Shown piece by piece: positions 37,284 through 47,023 of a stretch of 64,000 bases of DNA. Where the stretch lies: NCBI RefSeq assembly GCF_003663825.1, contig NZ_RCCC01000001.1, positions 2,736,501-2,800,500 of the forward strand, written 5' to 3'. Numbering within the stretch: the first letter of the stretch is position 1; every line of letters begins with the position of its first letter. Both the position numbers and the translations under genes were made by a program. Source of the DNA: Acidovorax sp. 106. GTDB taxonomy: Bacteria; Pseudomonadota; Gammaproteobacteria; Burkholderiales; Burkholderiaceae_C. The notes beneath the pieces are model-generated. The model was not told the DNA's origin and did not search any database. It saw nothing but the letters and a program-made list of their open reading frames with translations.

Positions 37284-38423
37284 ATGGTTTCTAGCGTATT
37301 GCGTGATGCCCGCCGCATCGTGGTCAAGGTAGGTTCCAGCTTGGTGACGAACGAGGGGCGGGGCCTGGATGAAGCGGCCATTGGCGAATGGAGTCGCCAG
37401 CTTGCGGCTTTGGTGCGTGGCGAAGGGGGTGCACCGCGCGAAGTGGTGATGGTGTCGAGCGGGGCTATTGCCGAGGGGATGAAGCGCCTGGGCTGGGCGT
37501 CGCGTCCGCAGGAGATCCACGAGTTGCAGGCTGCAGCGGCCGTTGGGCAAATGGGATTGGCTCAGATGTACGAGACCAAATTGCGTGAGCAAGGCATGGG
37601 CAGCGCCCAGGTGCTGCTCACGCATGCTGATCTGGCTGACCGTGAGCGGTATTTGAATGCCCGTTCCACCCTGCTGACGCTACTGCGACTGGGGGTGGTT
37701 CCTGTGATCAATGAAAACGACACAGTGGTCACCGACGAAATCAAGTTTGGTGACAACGACACGCTGGGCGCGCTGGTGGCCAATTTGGTGGAGGCCGATG
37801 CCCTCGTCATCTTGACCGATCAAAAGGGCTTGTACACCGCAGACCCGCGCCGAGACCCCTCCGCACAGTTTGTGCATGAAGCCAAAGCCGGTGATCTTGC
37901 GCTCGAAGCGATGGCGGGCGGGGCTGGGTCGAGCATTGGCAAGGGGGGCATGATTACCAAGATTCTGGCAGCCAAGCGCGCTGCGGGGTCGGGGGCCTCG
38001 ACCGTGATTGCCTGGGGAAGGGAGCCGGACGTCTTGCTGAAGCTGGCAGGTGGCGATGCTCTGGGCACATTGTTGGTGGCCCAAACCCAAAAACAGCAGG
38101 CGCGCAAGCAATGGATGGCCGACCACCTGCAATTGCGTGGAGCGGTGACGGTGGATGCTGGTGCTGCCTCCAAGGTGCGGGAGGAGGGGAAAAGTCTGCT
38201 GCCCATTGGCATGACCAGTGTGGAGGGTGATTTTTCTCGGGGTGATGTAATCGCTGTGCGAGACCCTGCGGGCGTGGAGATTGCCAGGGGTCTGGCCAAC
38301 TATGCGGCGGCGGAGGCCCGATTGCTGTGTCGCAAGCCGTCCGCCGAATTTGAGCGATTGTTAGGCTACACCGCAGAGGCGGAGATGGTGCATCGCGATA
38401 ACTTGGTTTTGTCCGCAGTCTGA
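37284..38423 (+). CDS. proB: Glutamate 5-kinase
   Basis: ProB, 379 residues, phosphorylates glutamate in proline synthesis. The kinase domain shows [45 protein letters not shown] and GTGGM-like [15 protein letters not shown]; a C-terminal PUA domain covers about 285-365. It is downstream of obgE, a conserved order in betaproteobacteria. Confidence 0.97.
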   Translation: MVSSVLRDARRIVVKVGSSLVTNEGRGLDEAAIGEWSRQLAALVRGEGGAPREVVMVSSGAIAEGMKRLGWASRPQEIHELQAAAAVGQMGLAQMYETKLREQGMGSAQVLLTHADLADRERYLNARSTLLTLLRLGVVPVINENDTVVTDEIKFGDNDTLGALVANLVEADALVILTDQKGLYTADPRRDPSAQFVHEAKAGDLALEAMAGGAGSSIGKGGMITKILAAKRAAGSGASTVIAWGREPDVLLKLAGGDALGTLLVAQTQKQQARKQWMADHLQLRGAVTVDAGAASKVREEGKSLLPIGMTSVEGDFSRGDVIAVRDPAGVEIARGLANYAAAEARLLCRKPSAEFERLLGYTAEAEMVHRDNLVLSAV

Positions 38424-38460
38424 ATTTCGCAAGGATTCAAGCGAAGTGTGGCTCACATGC

Positions 38461-38499
38461 AAAAGGCCGCCCCCGAAGAATCTCCGGGGGCGGCCTTTT
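38461..38499. terminator. Bidirectional terminator between proB and rppH
   Basis: Perfect 15-bp stem AAAAGGCCGCCCCCG / CGGGGGCGGCCTTTT with a 9-base loop; A- and T-runs flank it so it works on both strands between convergent genes. Confidence 0.95.
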
Positions 38500-38540
38500 G
38501 TCTGTCTGGCTCTTGGTCGGTGAAGGTGTACTTCCCGCTC

Positions 38541-39236
38541 TCAACTGGGCTGAGACTTTGATGGTGCCATGGCCATTGCCAATGGCGGAATGGCCTCCAA
38601 CTCTGCTGGCATGCTGTTTTGCGGATCGGGATCGAAGCTCGCGCCGGGCGGTAACTCCATGCCAGGGTGCAGCAGCAGTGAGCCCGTTCTGAACATTGTT
38701 GGCGCAGCCTGTTCAGGGTCTCGTGCCCGCATTCCGCTGCGCAAGTAGCGATTGCGTTGGTCGTGTCGGGGCAGGAATCGGGCTAACTCGGTCAGCGCCA
38801 TTTCATAGACGCCCCGCTTGAACTCCACCACGACATCCAGTGGCACCCAGTAGTCGTTCCAACGCCATGCGTCAAACTCAGGGTGGTTGGTGGCGCGCAG
38901 GTTCAAGTCCCAGTCGTGTCCCACGAGTTGTAGCAGATACCAGATTTGTTTCTGGCCCTTGTAGTGTCCGCGCGCGTCGCGGCGGATGTACCGGTCAGGC
39001 ACCTCATAGCGCAACCAATCCCTTGTGCGGGCAACCAAGCGCACATGGTTGGGCAATAATCCCACCTCTTCGTGCAGTTCCCGAAACATGGCTTGCTCAG
39101 GGGTTTCTCCCCGGTCAATACCGCCTTGTGGAAACTGCCAGCTGTGGGTGCGGATCCGCTTGCCCCAGAACACTTGGTTCTTTTGGTTGAGCAGGATGAT
39201 GCCGACGTTCGGCCGAAAGCCGTCCCGGTCAAGCAT
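38541..39236 (-). CDS. rppH: RNA pyrophosphohydrolase
   Basis: RppH (NudH), 231 residues from ATG 39236 ([27 protein letters not shown]). The Nudix box is GGIDRGE...RELHEEVGL. It removes pyrophosphate from mRNA 5-prime ends and triggers decay. A C-terminal extension of about 70 residues beyond the E. coli protein is Pro/Met-rich. Divergent from proS. Confidence 0.95.
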   Translation of the reverse strand: MLDRDGFRPNVGIILLNQKNQVFWGKRIRTHSWQFPQGGIDRGETPEQAMFRELHEEVGLLPNHVRLVARTRDWLRYEVPDRYIRRDARGHYKGQKQIWYLLQLVGHDWDLNLRATNHPEFDAWRWNDYWVPLDVVVEFKRGVYEMALTELARFLPRHDQRNRYLRSGMRARDPEQAAPTMFRTGSLLLHPGMELPPGASFDPDPQNSMPAELEAIPPLAMAMAPSKSQPS

Positions 39237-39327
39237 AATCGAACCCCAATTTTTTAAACTGTGTCCATTATGCACGGCGCTATGCGGCCGACAAGAGGAC
39301 CGGTCTGAATAGACTGAAATCGCTCCG

Positions 39328-41070
39328 ATGAAAGCCTCTCAATTCTTTATCTCCACCCTCAAGGAAGCTCCGGCCGACGCCGAAGTGGTCAGTCACAAAC
39401 TCATGATGCGGGCGGGGCTGATCAAGAAGCTGGGCGCAGGCATCTACAACTACATGCCCATGGGCCTGCGGGTGATTCGCAAGGTTGAAGCGATTGTGCG
39501 TGAGGAGATGAACCGGGCCGGGGCGGTGGAATGCGCCATGCCGGTGATCCAGCCGGCTGAGCTTTGGCAGGAAACGGGGCGTTTTGAAAAGATGGGTCCC
39601 GAGCTGTTGCGCATCCGCGACCGCCATGGTCGTGACTTTGTGGTGCAGCCCACCAGTGAAGAGGTGGTGACGGACATTGCGCGGCAGGAATTGCGCAGCT
39701 ACAAGCAACTGCCCAAGAATTTTTACCAGATTCAAACTAAATTCCGCGATGAACGCCGCCCCCGCTTTGGCTTGATGCGTGGCCGCGAGTTCATCATGAA
39801 GGACGCGTACTCGTTCGACCGCGACCAGACTTCAGCCAAGGCCAGCTACCAGGTGATGGCTGCCGCATACCGCCGTATTTTTGACCGGTTTGGTTTGACC
39901 TACCGCGCCGTGGCGGCTGACAGCGGCGCCATTGGTGGGGACCTGAGCGAAGAGTTCCAGGTGATTGCCGCCACAGGCGAGGACGCGATCGTGTACTGCC
40001 CTGGCAGCGACTACGCCGCCAACATGGAAAAGGCCGAAGCCCTGGCCCCACAAGGCCCGCGCGCAGCGGCCGCCCAGGGGCTCGCCAAGACACCAACGCC
40101 CGGCAAGAGCACTTGCGCCGACGTGGCCGACCTGCTGGGGCTGCCTCTGCAGCGCACCGTGAAGTCGCTGGTCCTGGCCACCGACACCACCAACGAGCAA
40201 GGTGAGATCGTCAAAACCCAGGTGTGGCTGCTCCTGCTGCGCGGCGATCACGACATGAACGAAATCAAGGTCAACAAAGTGCCGGGGCTGGAAAACTTCC
40301 GCTTTGCTACCGTGGCCGAGATCGAAGACCACTTTGGCTGCAAGCCCGGCTACCTGGGCCCCATTGGCCTCAAAAAGCCCCTGAAGCTGGTGGTTGACCG
40401 CGAAGTCGCCGCCATGGCCGACTGGGTGTGCGGCGCCAACGAGGTGGATTTCCACATCACCGGCGTGAACTGGGGGCGTGATTTGCCTGAGCCCGATGTC
40501 GTGGCTGACTTGCGCAACGTGGTGGCTGGTGACCTGTCGCCAGATGGCAAGGGCGAGCTGGCCATTGAGCGCGGTATCGAAGTCGGCCACGTGTTCTACC
40601 TCGGCACCAAGTACAGCCGTGCTATGAACGCGACCTTCCTGGATGAAAACGGCAAGCCGCAGCCACTGGAAATGGGCTGCTATGGCATCGGTATTACCCG
40701 TTTGCCAGCGGCGGCCATTGAGCAAAATCACGATGAGCGGGGCATCATTTGGCCCGACGCGATTGCGCCTTTCACCGTGGTCATCTGCCCCATTGGCATG
40801 GACCGCAGCGAAGAGGTGAAGGCCGCCGCTGAAAAGCTGTATGCCGAGATGCTGGCGCAAGGCGTGGATGTCTTGCTGGACGACCGGGGTGAGCGCCCTG
40901 GCGCCATGTTTGCCGATTGGGAACTGATTGGCGTGCCGCACCGCGTGACCATTGGCGACAAGAGCCTCAAGGACGGTGTGGTCGAATACCAGCACCGCCG
41001 CGATGCGGCCGCCACCAAAGTGGCTGTGGCAGACGTGTGGGCCCATGTGAAGGGCCGCATGGCGGTATGA
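39328..41070 (+). CDS. proS: Prolyl-tRNA synthetase
   Basis: Bacterial-type ProRS, 580 residues, with class II motifs 1-3: [42 protein letters not shown], and GCYGIGITR near 450. The editing insertion domain (about 225-400) lies between motifs 2 and 3, followed by the anticodon-binding domain. The stop overlaps the ATG of the next gene (ATGA). Confidence 0.98.
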   Translation: MKASQFFISTLKEAPADAEVVSHKLMMRAGLIKKLGAGIYNYMPMGLRVIRKVEAIVREEMNRAGAVECAMPVIQPAELWQETGRFEKMGPELLRIRDRHGRDFVVQPTSEEVVTDIARQELRSYKQLPKNFYQIQTKFRDERRPRFGLMRGREFIMKDAYSFDRDQTSAKASYQVMAAAYRRIFDRFGLTYRAVAADSGAIGGDLSEEFQVIAATGEDAIVYCPGSDYAANMEKAEALAPQGPRAAAAQGLAKTPTPGKSTCADVADLLGLPLQRTVKSLVLATDTTNEQGEIVKTQVWLLLLRGDHDMNEIKVNKVPGLENFRFATVAEIEDHFGCKPGYLGPIGLKKPLKLVVDREVAAMADWVCGANEVDFHITGVNWGRDLPEPDVVADLRNVVAGDLSPDGKGELAIERGIEVGHVFYLGTKYSRAMNATFLDENGKPQPLEMGCYGIGITRLPAAAIEQNHDERGIIWPDAIAPFTVVICPIGMDRSEEVKAAAEKLYAEMLAQGVDVLLDDRGERPGAMFADWELIGVPHRVTIGDKSLKDGVVEYQHRRDAAATKVAVADVWAHVKGRMAV

Positions 41071-41759
41071 CGATGGAGGGTGACGGTGTGCGTGGGGATG
41101 TGAGTTTGCAGAAGGAATGGCCGCTGGGCGTGTCTCGGCGGGCTTGTTTGATGGCGGCTGCCGCCCCTGCGGGGTGGCTGGCTGCGCCAGGACTGGCCCA
41201 TGCGGGAGGGCAGCTCGAAGAGCCTTTGATGGACTCTGTGCGCACCGCCTTGAGTTCTGCCATTGCCAACCAGGCTCCCCCGGAGCCAGAGTTTTTCTCC
41301 ACCGAGTCACGCCTGGGCTACCTGCGCTGGCTGGGCACGATGAGTGACCGCCTGCGCAAGCGCAAGCCCGAGTGGGAGGTGCGTCGCGACTTCCTGCAAA
41401 CCGTGTGGTACGAGTCCAAGCGGGCCGGACTGGATGTGTCTTTGGTGATGGGCCTGATCCAGGTCGAGAGCGCGTTCCGCAAGTTCGCAGTCTCCAGCGT
41501 CGGGGCCCGGGGCTACATGCAGGTCATGCCGTTCTGGACGCGCGTGATTGGCGATGGCGACGCTGGCAAGTTGTTTCACATGCAGACCAACCTGCGCTTT
41601 GGCTGCGTCATCTTGCGCCACTACATTGACCGGGAGCAGGGTGATCTGTTCATGGCCCTGGGGCGCTACAACGGCAGCCGTGGCAAGCCGCCATACCCCA
41701 ACGCCGTTTTCTCGGCCCAGCGCAATTGGGTGATGGACTCCAAAACAGCCATGGGCTGA
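41067..41759 (+). CDS. Lytic transglycosylase with Tat-type signal peptide
   Basis: Slt-type peptidoglycan transglycosylase, 230 residues. The catalytic Glu lies in [28 protein letters not shown] (ES and GxMQVMP motifs), with [18 protein letters not shown] downstream. The N-terminus carries [11 protein letters not shown] at residues 23-33 followed by AHA at 44-46, a twin-arginine signal. ATG 41067 overlaps the proS stop; ATG 41073 is an alternative. It cuts glycan strands to 1,6-anhydro ends. Confidence 0.92.
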   Translation: MTMEGDGVRGDVSLQKEWPLGVSRRACLMAAAAPAGWLAAPGLAHAGGQLEEPLMDSVRTALSSAIANQAPPEPEFFSTESRLGYLRWLGTMSDRLRKRKPEWEVRRDFLQTVWYESKRAGLDVSLVMGLIQVESAFRKFAVSSVGARGYMQVMPFWTRVIGDGDAGKLFHMQTNLRFGCVILRHYIDREQGDLFMALGRYNGSRGKPPYPNAVFSAQRNWVMDSKTAMG

Positions 41760-41769
41760 TAGGCACTGT

Positions 41770-41789
41770 CAGACCCGCGTGCGGGTCTG
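41770..41789. terminator. Hairpin between convergent genes 41759 / 41793
   Basis: CAGACCCGC / GCGGGTCTG, perfect 9-bp inverted repeat with a 2-base centre. No long T-run; probably a bidirectional terminator. Confidence 0.55.
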
Positions 41790-41792
41790 TAT

Positions 41793-43112
41793 TCAGCCAT
41801 TGCTGTGCGTGGCGCTGGCCGCTTCCGTGGCAGGCTGGCGCGACACCATGACCTGGTCGATGCGGTAACTGTCCACGTCCAGCACCTCAAATTTGAAGCC
41901 ACCCCAGGTCACGCTGTCCGTGCGCCGGGGCACGCGCCGCAGCATCACCATCAAGAAGCCCGCCAGGGTTTCGTACTCGCCCGCATGGGGGGGCTCGTCC
42001 AGCGCCAATACGCGCAACACATCGCTGATGGGGGTCACGCCATCGATCAGCCACGAGTTGTCGTCACGTTGAACAATCTGCTCTTCGTCGGCAGGGCCCA
42101 CCACCAGGTCGCCCATCACGGTGCTCATCACATCGTTCAGCGTCACCACGCCAACGACCAGGCTATATTCGTTCACGATCACCGCAAAGTCTTCGTGCAC
42201 TTGCCGGAACTGCTCCAGCACTTCAGACAGCGTGAGCCGGTCCGGCACGATGAGCACCTTGCGCACCAGGCTGTCATCGGCCAGCGAAATCGGCTGGTTG
42301 TTCAGCACCCGCTGGAACAAATCCTTGGCATCCACATAGCCGACCACATGGTCGATATCGCCTTCGCACACGGGGTACGTCGAAAACGGCTCCGCAGCAA
42401 TGCGCAGGCGGATAACGGAGTCGGGCTCGTCGCGCAGGAAGAACGCAACCCGATCGCGCGGCGACATGGCGCTGGACACCGTGCGCGTGTCCAGCTCGAA
42501 CACATTGGTGATGACCTGCTGCTCGCGTGCGGCCAGCACACCTGCGCGGGCACCTGCTTCCATCATGGCCAAGATGTCGTCGGAGGTGATGCGTTCATCG
42601 CGCAGCGACGACAGGCCCAGCAGCCTGAACAACGCATCGGCCCCCCGGCTGTAAAACCACACCAGCGGGCGCAGCAGCGCCATGCACCATGCCATGGGTG
42701 GGGCCAGCCGCACAGCGATGCGTTCAGGCTCAGCCATGCCCAAGCGCTTGGGGAACAGGTCGGCAAACAGAATGAACAGCGAGGTGATGACCAGGAACGA
42801 GACCATGAAGCCCGCCGTCTGCGCGGTGGACTCGGCCATCCAGACCTCAAACAATGAGCTGAAGTGGGGGCTCAGCGCGCCTTCTCCCACGATACCGCCC
42901 AGGATCGCCACGGCGTTTTGCCCCACCTGCACCACGGTGAAGTAGTCACCGGGCTGCTCTTGCATGCGCAGCACCCGTTCGGCACGGGGGTCGCCCTCGT
43001 CGGCCATTTGGCGCAAGCGCAGGCGTCGCGCTGCGGCCAACGAGATCTCGGCCATGGAGAAAAAAGCACTGGCTGCGATCAGCAGCACGATGACAAGAAG
43101 GCTTTGGGTCAT
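41793..43112 (-). CDS. CorC/HlyC-family CNNM-CBS membrane protein
   Basis: Protein of 439 residues: an N-terminal CNNM domain (DUF21) with about four membrane segments (1-25, 60-80, 95-120, 130-150), a pair of CBS domains (about 215-335, with TVSSAMSPRDRVAF) and a C-terminal CorC_HlyC domain (about 355-430). Relatives include YfjD/MpfA-type proteins implicated in magnesium or cobalt homeostasis. Convergent with the lytic transglycosylase gene. Confidence 0.92.
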   Translation of the reverse strand: MTQSLLVIVLLIAASAFFSMAEISLAAARRLRLRQMADEGDPRAERVLRMQEQPGDYFTVVQVGQNAVAILGGIVGEGALSPHFSSLFEVWMAESTAQTAGFMVSFLVITSLFILFADLFPKRLGMAEPERIAVRLAPPMAWCMALLRPLVWFYSRGADALFRLLGLSSLRDERITSDDILAMMEAGARAGVLAAREQQVITNVFELDTRTVSSAMSPRDRVAFFLRDEPDSVIRLRIAAEPFSTYPVCEGDIDHVVGYVDAKDLFQRVLNNQPISLADDSLVRKVLIVPDRLTLSEVLEQFRQVHEDFAVIVNEYSLVVGVVTLNDVMSTVMGDLVVGPADEEQIVQRDDNSWLIDGVTPISDVLRVLALDEPPHAGEYETLAGFLMVMLRRVPRRTDSVTWGGFKFEVLDVDSYRIDQVMVSRQPATEAASATHSNG

Positions 43113-43283
43113 GAAAGGTGACAGAGCGTGGCGCTATGGCACACCGGCCCTTGGAGTGTATCTGCCCATGCATGGCCCGCTGCCCATGCCTTTACGGCTT
43201 GGGCTGCGGGCCAGTGGGTGGCGGCAGTCAGTGCAAAGCCGTCAGATGCACAGACTGCCGCTGAAGGCGTTTCGGTGGGGTGC

Positions 43284-44291
43284 TTACTGCACAAAGCCCA
43301 TGCGCCCCCGTGCGGTGGCGGCCTTGGGCAGGTCGCCCACTTCCACGGCCGATCGCCGGTCCAGTCGGGCGTTGCCAAAGCCTGTCATCCATGCCCGGCG
43401 CATTTCGCGCGGAGGCATGCGGGCCAGGCAGTCCAGCACATCGTCCAGTGGTTCGGGGTCGAGCAGGCGGCCCCAGTCGTGGCTGTGGCGAATGTTCTGG
43501 TACAGGTTCAGGGCAATGGTGCGCGCCTGCTCCAGCGAGGGGGCCTCCACCTCAAACACGTTCATGCGGTTGAGGATGGGGTCAGGGATGCCGCGCGTGT
43601 CATTGGCCGTGGTGATCCAGATGACCTGGCTGGCATCAATCGCCACTTCGGCAAATTCGTCGGTGAAGCTCTGGGCCGTGTCGTGCTCCAGCAGGCTGTA
43701 GAGCGCGCCCAGCGGGTCGTACTGCGCATCGCTGCTGGCCTTGTCGATCTCGTCCACCACGATCACGGGGTTGGCGTATTCGCCCTCGATGAGGGCTTCA
43801 AACACCTTGCCGGGGCGTGCGCCCTTCCATTGTGCGGACGAGCCCGACAGCAGCCAGCCTGCCGTCATCGAACTCATGGGCAGCAGGTTCATGCCGGTGC
43901 CCAGCAGGTCGGCCAGGTGCTTTGCAAAGTGGGTTTTTCCAATGCCGGGGGGGCCGAGCAGCAGCATGGGCGTCACCTCCAGGCCATCGCTGCTGTCCTG
44001 TGCCAGCGCCACGTGGCGTTTGATGTCGTCCAGCACCTCGGTGAAGTTGGGCAGCAGCTCGTACAGGCCGCTCATGTCGGGCACGCCCGACGGCTTGACG
44101 TGAAAGCGCTCGGGGCCGCGCTCCAGCATGCGTTCGTAGACGGTGCGCAGGTTTTCGTATTCGCGCTGGCTGCCCGCATCCTGCAGCCGTGCGAGCTTGC
44201 GCTCGACATCTCCAGGGTGGAACACATTGCGCATCTGGGCCACCGGCAGGTGCAGTGCGGGGCTTTGGGGAACAAGGCTATGGCTGGTCAT
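43284..44291 (-). CDS. Lon-like AAA ATPase without a protease domain
   Basis: AAA protein of 335 residues. Walker A GPPGIGKTHF at 113-122, Walker B VIVVDEIDKA at 176-185, sensor 1 WITTAND near 225, and an Arg finger-like IPDPILNRM. The sequence around the P-loop resembles the ATPase module of Lon, but the catalytic Ser/Lys protease domain and the long N-terminal domain of Lon are absent. It probably remodels a specific partner. It is flanked by 171 and 210 bases of non-coding DNA, so it is likely monocistronic. Confidence 0.85.
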   Translation of the reverse strand: MTSHSLVPQSPALHLPVAQMRNVFHPGDVERKLARLQDAGSQREYENLRTVYERMLERGPERFHVKPSGVPDMSGLYELLPNFTEVLDDIKRHVALAQDSSDGLEVTPMLLLGPPGIGKTHFAKHLADLLGTGMNLLPMSSMTAGWLLSGSSAQWKGARPGKVFEALIEGEYANPVIVVDEIDKASSDAQYDPLGALYSLLEHDTAQSFTDEFAEVAIDASQVIWITTANDTRGIPDPILNRMNVFEVEAPSLEQARTIALNLYQNIRHSHDWGRLLDPEPLDDVLDCLARMPPREMRRAWMTGFGNARLDRRSAVEVGDLPKAATARGRMGFVQ

Positions 44292-44443
44292 TGCATGCTC
44301 CTGTGATGTGGGTCACGCACCCATTCAAGCACACAACATGCCGCCCCTCAACGTGGGATAAGCCCTGTGTTGGTGCCGCTGTTGCAGGCATGCTGCACGG
44401 GCCCTGCGCAAGCAGCCGCTGTCAGGGGGCGCGCCAAAAACAA

Positions 44444-44465
44444 AGGCCGCCCCAAAGGGCGGCCT
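44444..44465 (-). terminator. Terminator of grxD
   Basis: Perfect 9-bp stem AGGCCGCCC / GGGCGGCCT with a 4-base loop; on the minus strand it is followed by TTGTTTTTGG. Confidence 0.85.
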
Positions 44466-44501
44466 GTCTGGCTGCAGAGAGGCGCTGCGGCCTCGGAGTC
44501 A

Positions 44502-44825
44502 TCAGCCCTCGGTGCCCAGCACTTGCTTGAGTTCGCCCGATTCGTACATCTCCATCATGATGTCCGAGCCGCCAATGAACTCGCCCTTGACGTACAGCTG
44601 GGGGATGGTGGGCCAGTTGCTGTATTCCTTGATGCCTTGGCGGATGGCGTCGTCCTCAAGCACATTCACAGTAACCACGGCCTTGGGGTCCACGCCGCAA
44701 GCCTTCAGGATCTGGATCGCACGGCCCGAGAAGCCGCACATGGGGAAGCTGGCGCTGCCCTTCATGAACAGCAGGATGTCGCTGGATTTGACGAGGGTGT
44801 CGATGCGTTGTTGGGTGTCGCTCAT
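44502..44825 (-). CDS. grxD: Monothiol glutaredoxin (Grx4 type)
   Basis: Monothiol glutaredoxin, 107 residues, with the CGFS active site at 30-33 and the WPTIPQLYVKGEFIGGSDIMMEM glutathione-binding segment (called here by WPTIPQLY and GGSDI). Such proteins ligate and transfer 2Fe-2S clusters. It lies 58 bases after prmC on the same strand, at the end of hemA-prfA-prmC-grxD, a common betaproteobacterial order. Confidence 0.96.
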   Translation of the reverse strand: MSDTQQRIDTLVKSSDILLFMKGSASFPMCGFSGRAIQILKACGVDPKAVVTVNVLEDDAIRQGIKEYSNWPTIPQLYVKGEFIGGSDIMMEMYESGELKQVLGTEG

Positions 44826-44883
44826 GGGAAAACTCCTTGAAAGGGGCGGGCGGTGGAAGGCTGAGGGCCCGCAATGGGGGAGA

Positions 44884-45726
44884 TTATTTCACTGTCGGCC
44901 ACTGGCCACCAGAACAGCGGGCGATGCCTGCCAGGTCTGTGCGGCTTTGTACGTTGTCAAAACCTTGCGCGGTGAGCAGCGCCTGCACGGGCTGGGACTG
45001 GTCGTAGCCATGCTCCAGCAGCAGCCAGCCCCCAGGCTGCAGGTGTGCGGGAGCCTGGGCGACGATGGTGCGGATGTCGTCCAGCCCGTCGCTGCCGCTG
45101 GCCAGCGCCTGCAGGGGCTCATGCTGCAGCGCGGCCAGGTGCGGGTCGGCGCTGGCGATGTAGGGCGGGTTGGAGACGATGGCGTCAAAAAGCCCATCCA
45201 CGCCTTGCAGCCAATCACCGCGCTGAAACCGCACGGGCAAACCCAGCCGCTCTCCATTGGCCTGCGCTACGGCCAAGGCATCGGCACTGGCGTCCACCGC
45301 CAGCACCTGGGCGTCGGCGCGTTGGCTTTGCAGCGCCAGGGCGATGGCGCCGCTGCCGGTGCCCAGGTCCACCACGCGCGGTGATGTCTGCGGGGCGATC
45401 ACCTCCAGTGCCCAGTCCACCAGTGTTTCGGTGTCGGGGCGCGGGTCCAGCACGCGCGCGTCCACCTGCAGTGGCAGGCCGTAGAACTCCTTGCGTCCAG
45501 TCAGGTAGGCCACCGGTTCGCCCGCCAAGCGGCGCTGGCACAGGGCGATGAATTGGGCGTGCACGGTCTCGTCCATCGCGTCGGTGTCGTGCGCCAGCAG
45601 CCAGGCGCGGCCCGCGTCGGGGCGGCCCACGGCGTGCAGCAGCAGCAATTGCGCGTCGATGCGCGCCAAGCCCAGGGTGTGGGCCTGGTTCAGGGCGTGG
45701 GCCAGGGTGGGGGTGGTGTTGTTCAC
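44884..45726 (-). CDS. prmC: Release-factor glutamine methyltransferase
   Basis: PrmC (HemK), 280 residues, methylates the Gln of the GGQ motif of release factors. The SAM-binding segment is VVDLGTGSGAIALAL, the catalytic NPPY is in IVSNPPYIA, and the N-terminal helical domain carries the PVAYLTGRKEFYG motif. It directly follows prfA, its substrate, with a hairpin repeat between. Confidence 0.97.
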   Translation of the reverse strand: MNNTTPTLAHALNQAHTLGLARIDAQLLLLHAVGRPDAGRAWLLAHDTDAMDETVHAQFIALCQRRLAGEPVAYLTGRKEFYGLPLQVDARVLDPRPDTETLVDWALEVIAPQTSPRVVDLGTGSGAIALALQSQRADAQVLAVDASADALAVAQANGERLGLPVRFQRGDWLQGVDGLFDAIVSNPPYIASADPHLAALQHEPLQALASGSDGLDDIRTIVAQAPAHLQPGGWLLLEHGYDQSQPVQALLTAQGFDNVQSRTDLAGIARCSGGQWPTVK

Positions 45727-45731
45727 TATGA

Positions 45732-45787
45732 TTTTGATAGCTGCTTGCGCTTATTTATCAAGCGCTAGGGGCGAATTTGATTCAAAT
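45732..45787 (+). repeat. Dispersed hairpin repeat between prmC and prfA
   Basis: TTTTGATAGCTGCTTGCGCTT, loop ATTTATC, right arm AAGCGCTAGGGGC, then the tail AATTTGATTCAAATC. It lies inside a minus-strand operon but keeps plus orientation. Confidence 0.85.
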
Positions 45788-45797
45788 CCCTCAGGGA

Positions 45798-46910
45798 TCA
45801 GCCCGTGGCGCCCATCTCCAGCTCTTCCAGTTGCTCGGCCTCGCGCGCATGGGCCAGGGCCTGCAGTACATCGCCCAGGTCGCCTTCCATCACGTACAGC
45901 AGTTTGTACAGCGTGAGGTTGATGCGGTGGTCCGTGAGGCGCCCCTGCGGGAAGTTGTAGGTGCGGATGCGGTCGCTGCGGTCGCCGCTGCCGATCAGGC
46001 CCTTGCGCAGCGCGGCCTCTTTGGCGGCACGTTCGCTGCGTTCTTTTTCTTGGATGCGGGCCTGCAGCACTTGCAGCGCCTTGGCCTTGTTGGCGTGCTG
46101 GCTGCGGCCGTCCTGGCATTCGGCCACGATGCCGGTGGGCAAGTGCACCACGCGCACGGCCGAATCCGTCTTGTTGATGTGCTGGCCTCCCGCGCCGGAT
46201 GCGCGGAAGGTGTCGATGCGCAGGTCGGCCGGGTTGAGCTTGACGGCCTCGTGCTCGTCGGGCTCGGGCATCACGGCCACGGTGCAGGCGCTGGTGTGGA
46301 TGCGGCCTTGCGTCTCGGTGGCGGGCACGCGCTGCACGCGGTGGCCGCCAGACTCGAACTTGAGCGCGCCGTACACGCCGCTGCCCGAAGGGCCGCTTCC
46401 GGGGGCGCCTTCAATGCGCAGCACGATTTCCTTGTAGCCGCCCAGCTCGGCCGCGTTCTCGCTCACCACCTCCACCTTCCAGCCCACGGTGGCGGCGTAG
46501 CGGGAGTACATGCGGGTCAAGTCGCCAGCGAACAGGGCCGATTCGTCGCCACCCGTACCGGCGCGGATTTCCACAAACGCGTTGCGCGCGTCGTCCGGGT
46601 CCTTGGGCAGCAGCAGGCGCTGCAGTTCGTCTTCCAGTTGCAGCAGCTCGGCTTCTGCGCTGGTGATTTCTTCTTGCGCCATTTCGGCCATGTCCGGGTC
46701 GGCAAGCATCTCGCGGGCACCGGCCAGGTCGGCCTCGCGCTGCTGGTAGCGGGCATAGCGGCCTGCGATCTGCGTGACTTCGGCGTGTTCGACAGAAATG
46801 CGGCGGTACTGCGCCATGTCGCTCATGATGTCTTCGCGCGAGAGCAAAAAGTCCAGCTCGCCCAGGCGCTGTGCATAGCGCTCCAGTTGGCTTCGGAGAA
46901 AGGGTTTCAT
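45798..46910 (-). CDS. prfA: Peptide chain release factor 1
   Basis: RF1, 370 residues, slightly longer than the usual 360. It decodes UAA and UAG. The catalytic loop is [20 protein letters not shown], and the stop-codon recognition region contains the RF1-type PAT motif ([10 protein letters not shown]). [18 protein letters not shown] is also typical. It lies between hemA and prmC. Confidence 0.97.
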   Translation of the reverse strand: MKPFLRSQLERYAQRLGELDFLLSREDIMSDMAQYRRISVEHAEVTQIAGRYARYQQREADLAGAREMLADPDMAEMAQEEITSAEAELLQLEDELQRLLLPKDPDDARNAFVEIRAGTGGDESALFAGDLTRMYSRYAATVGWKVEVVSENAAELGGYKEIVLRIEGAPGSGPSGSGVYGALKFESGGHRVQRVPATETQGRIHTSACTVAVMPEPDEHEAVKLNPADLRIDTFRASGAGGQHINKTDSAVRVVHLPTGIVAECQDGRSQHANKAKALQVLQARIQEKERSERAAKEAALRKGLIGSGDRSDRIRTYNFPQGRLTDHRINLTLYKLLYVMEGDLGDVLQALAHAREAEQLEELEMGATG

Positions 46911-46926
46911 GGGTGTCTAAAAAAGA

Positions 46927-46995
46927 ATCTGCTACGAATTTGGTAGCTGCTAGCGCTTATTGATAAAGCGCTGGAGGCCGATTTGGCTTGAAATC
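46927..46995 (+). repeat. Dispersed hairpin repeat between prfA and hemA
   Basis: TCTGCTACGAATTTGGTAGC, TGCTAGCGCTT, loop, right arm AAGCGCTGGAGGCC and the tail GATTTGGCTTGAAATC. Plus orientation within minus-strand genes. Confidence 0.85.
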
Positions 46996-47023
46996 GGGGC
47001 GGCGAGTGAGCAGGCGGGCGCCG

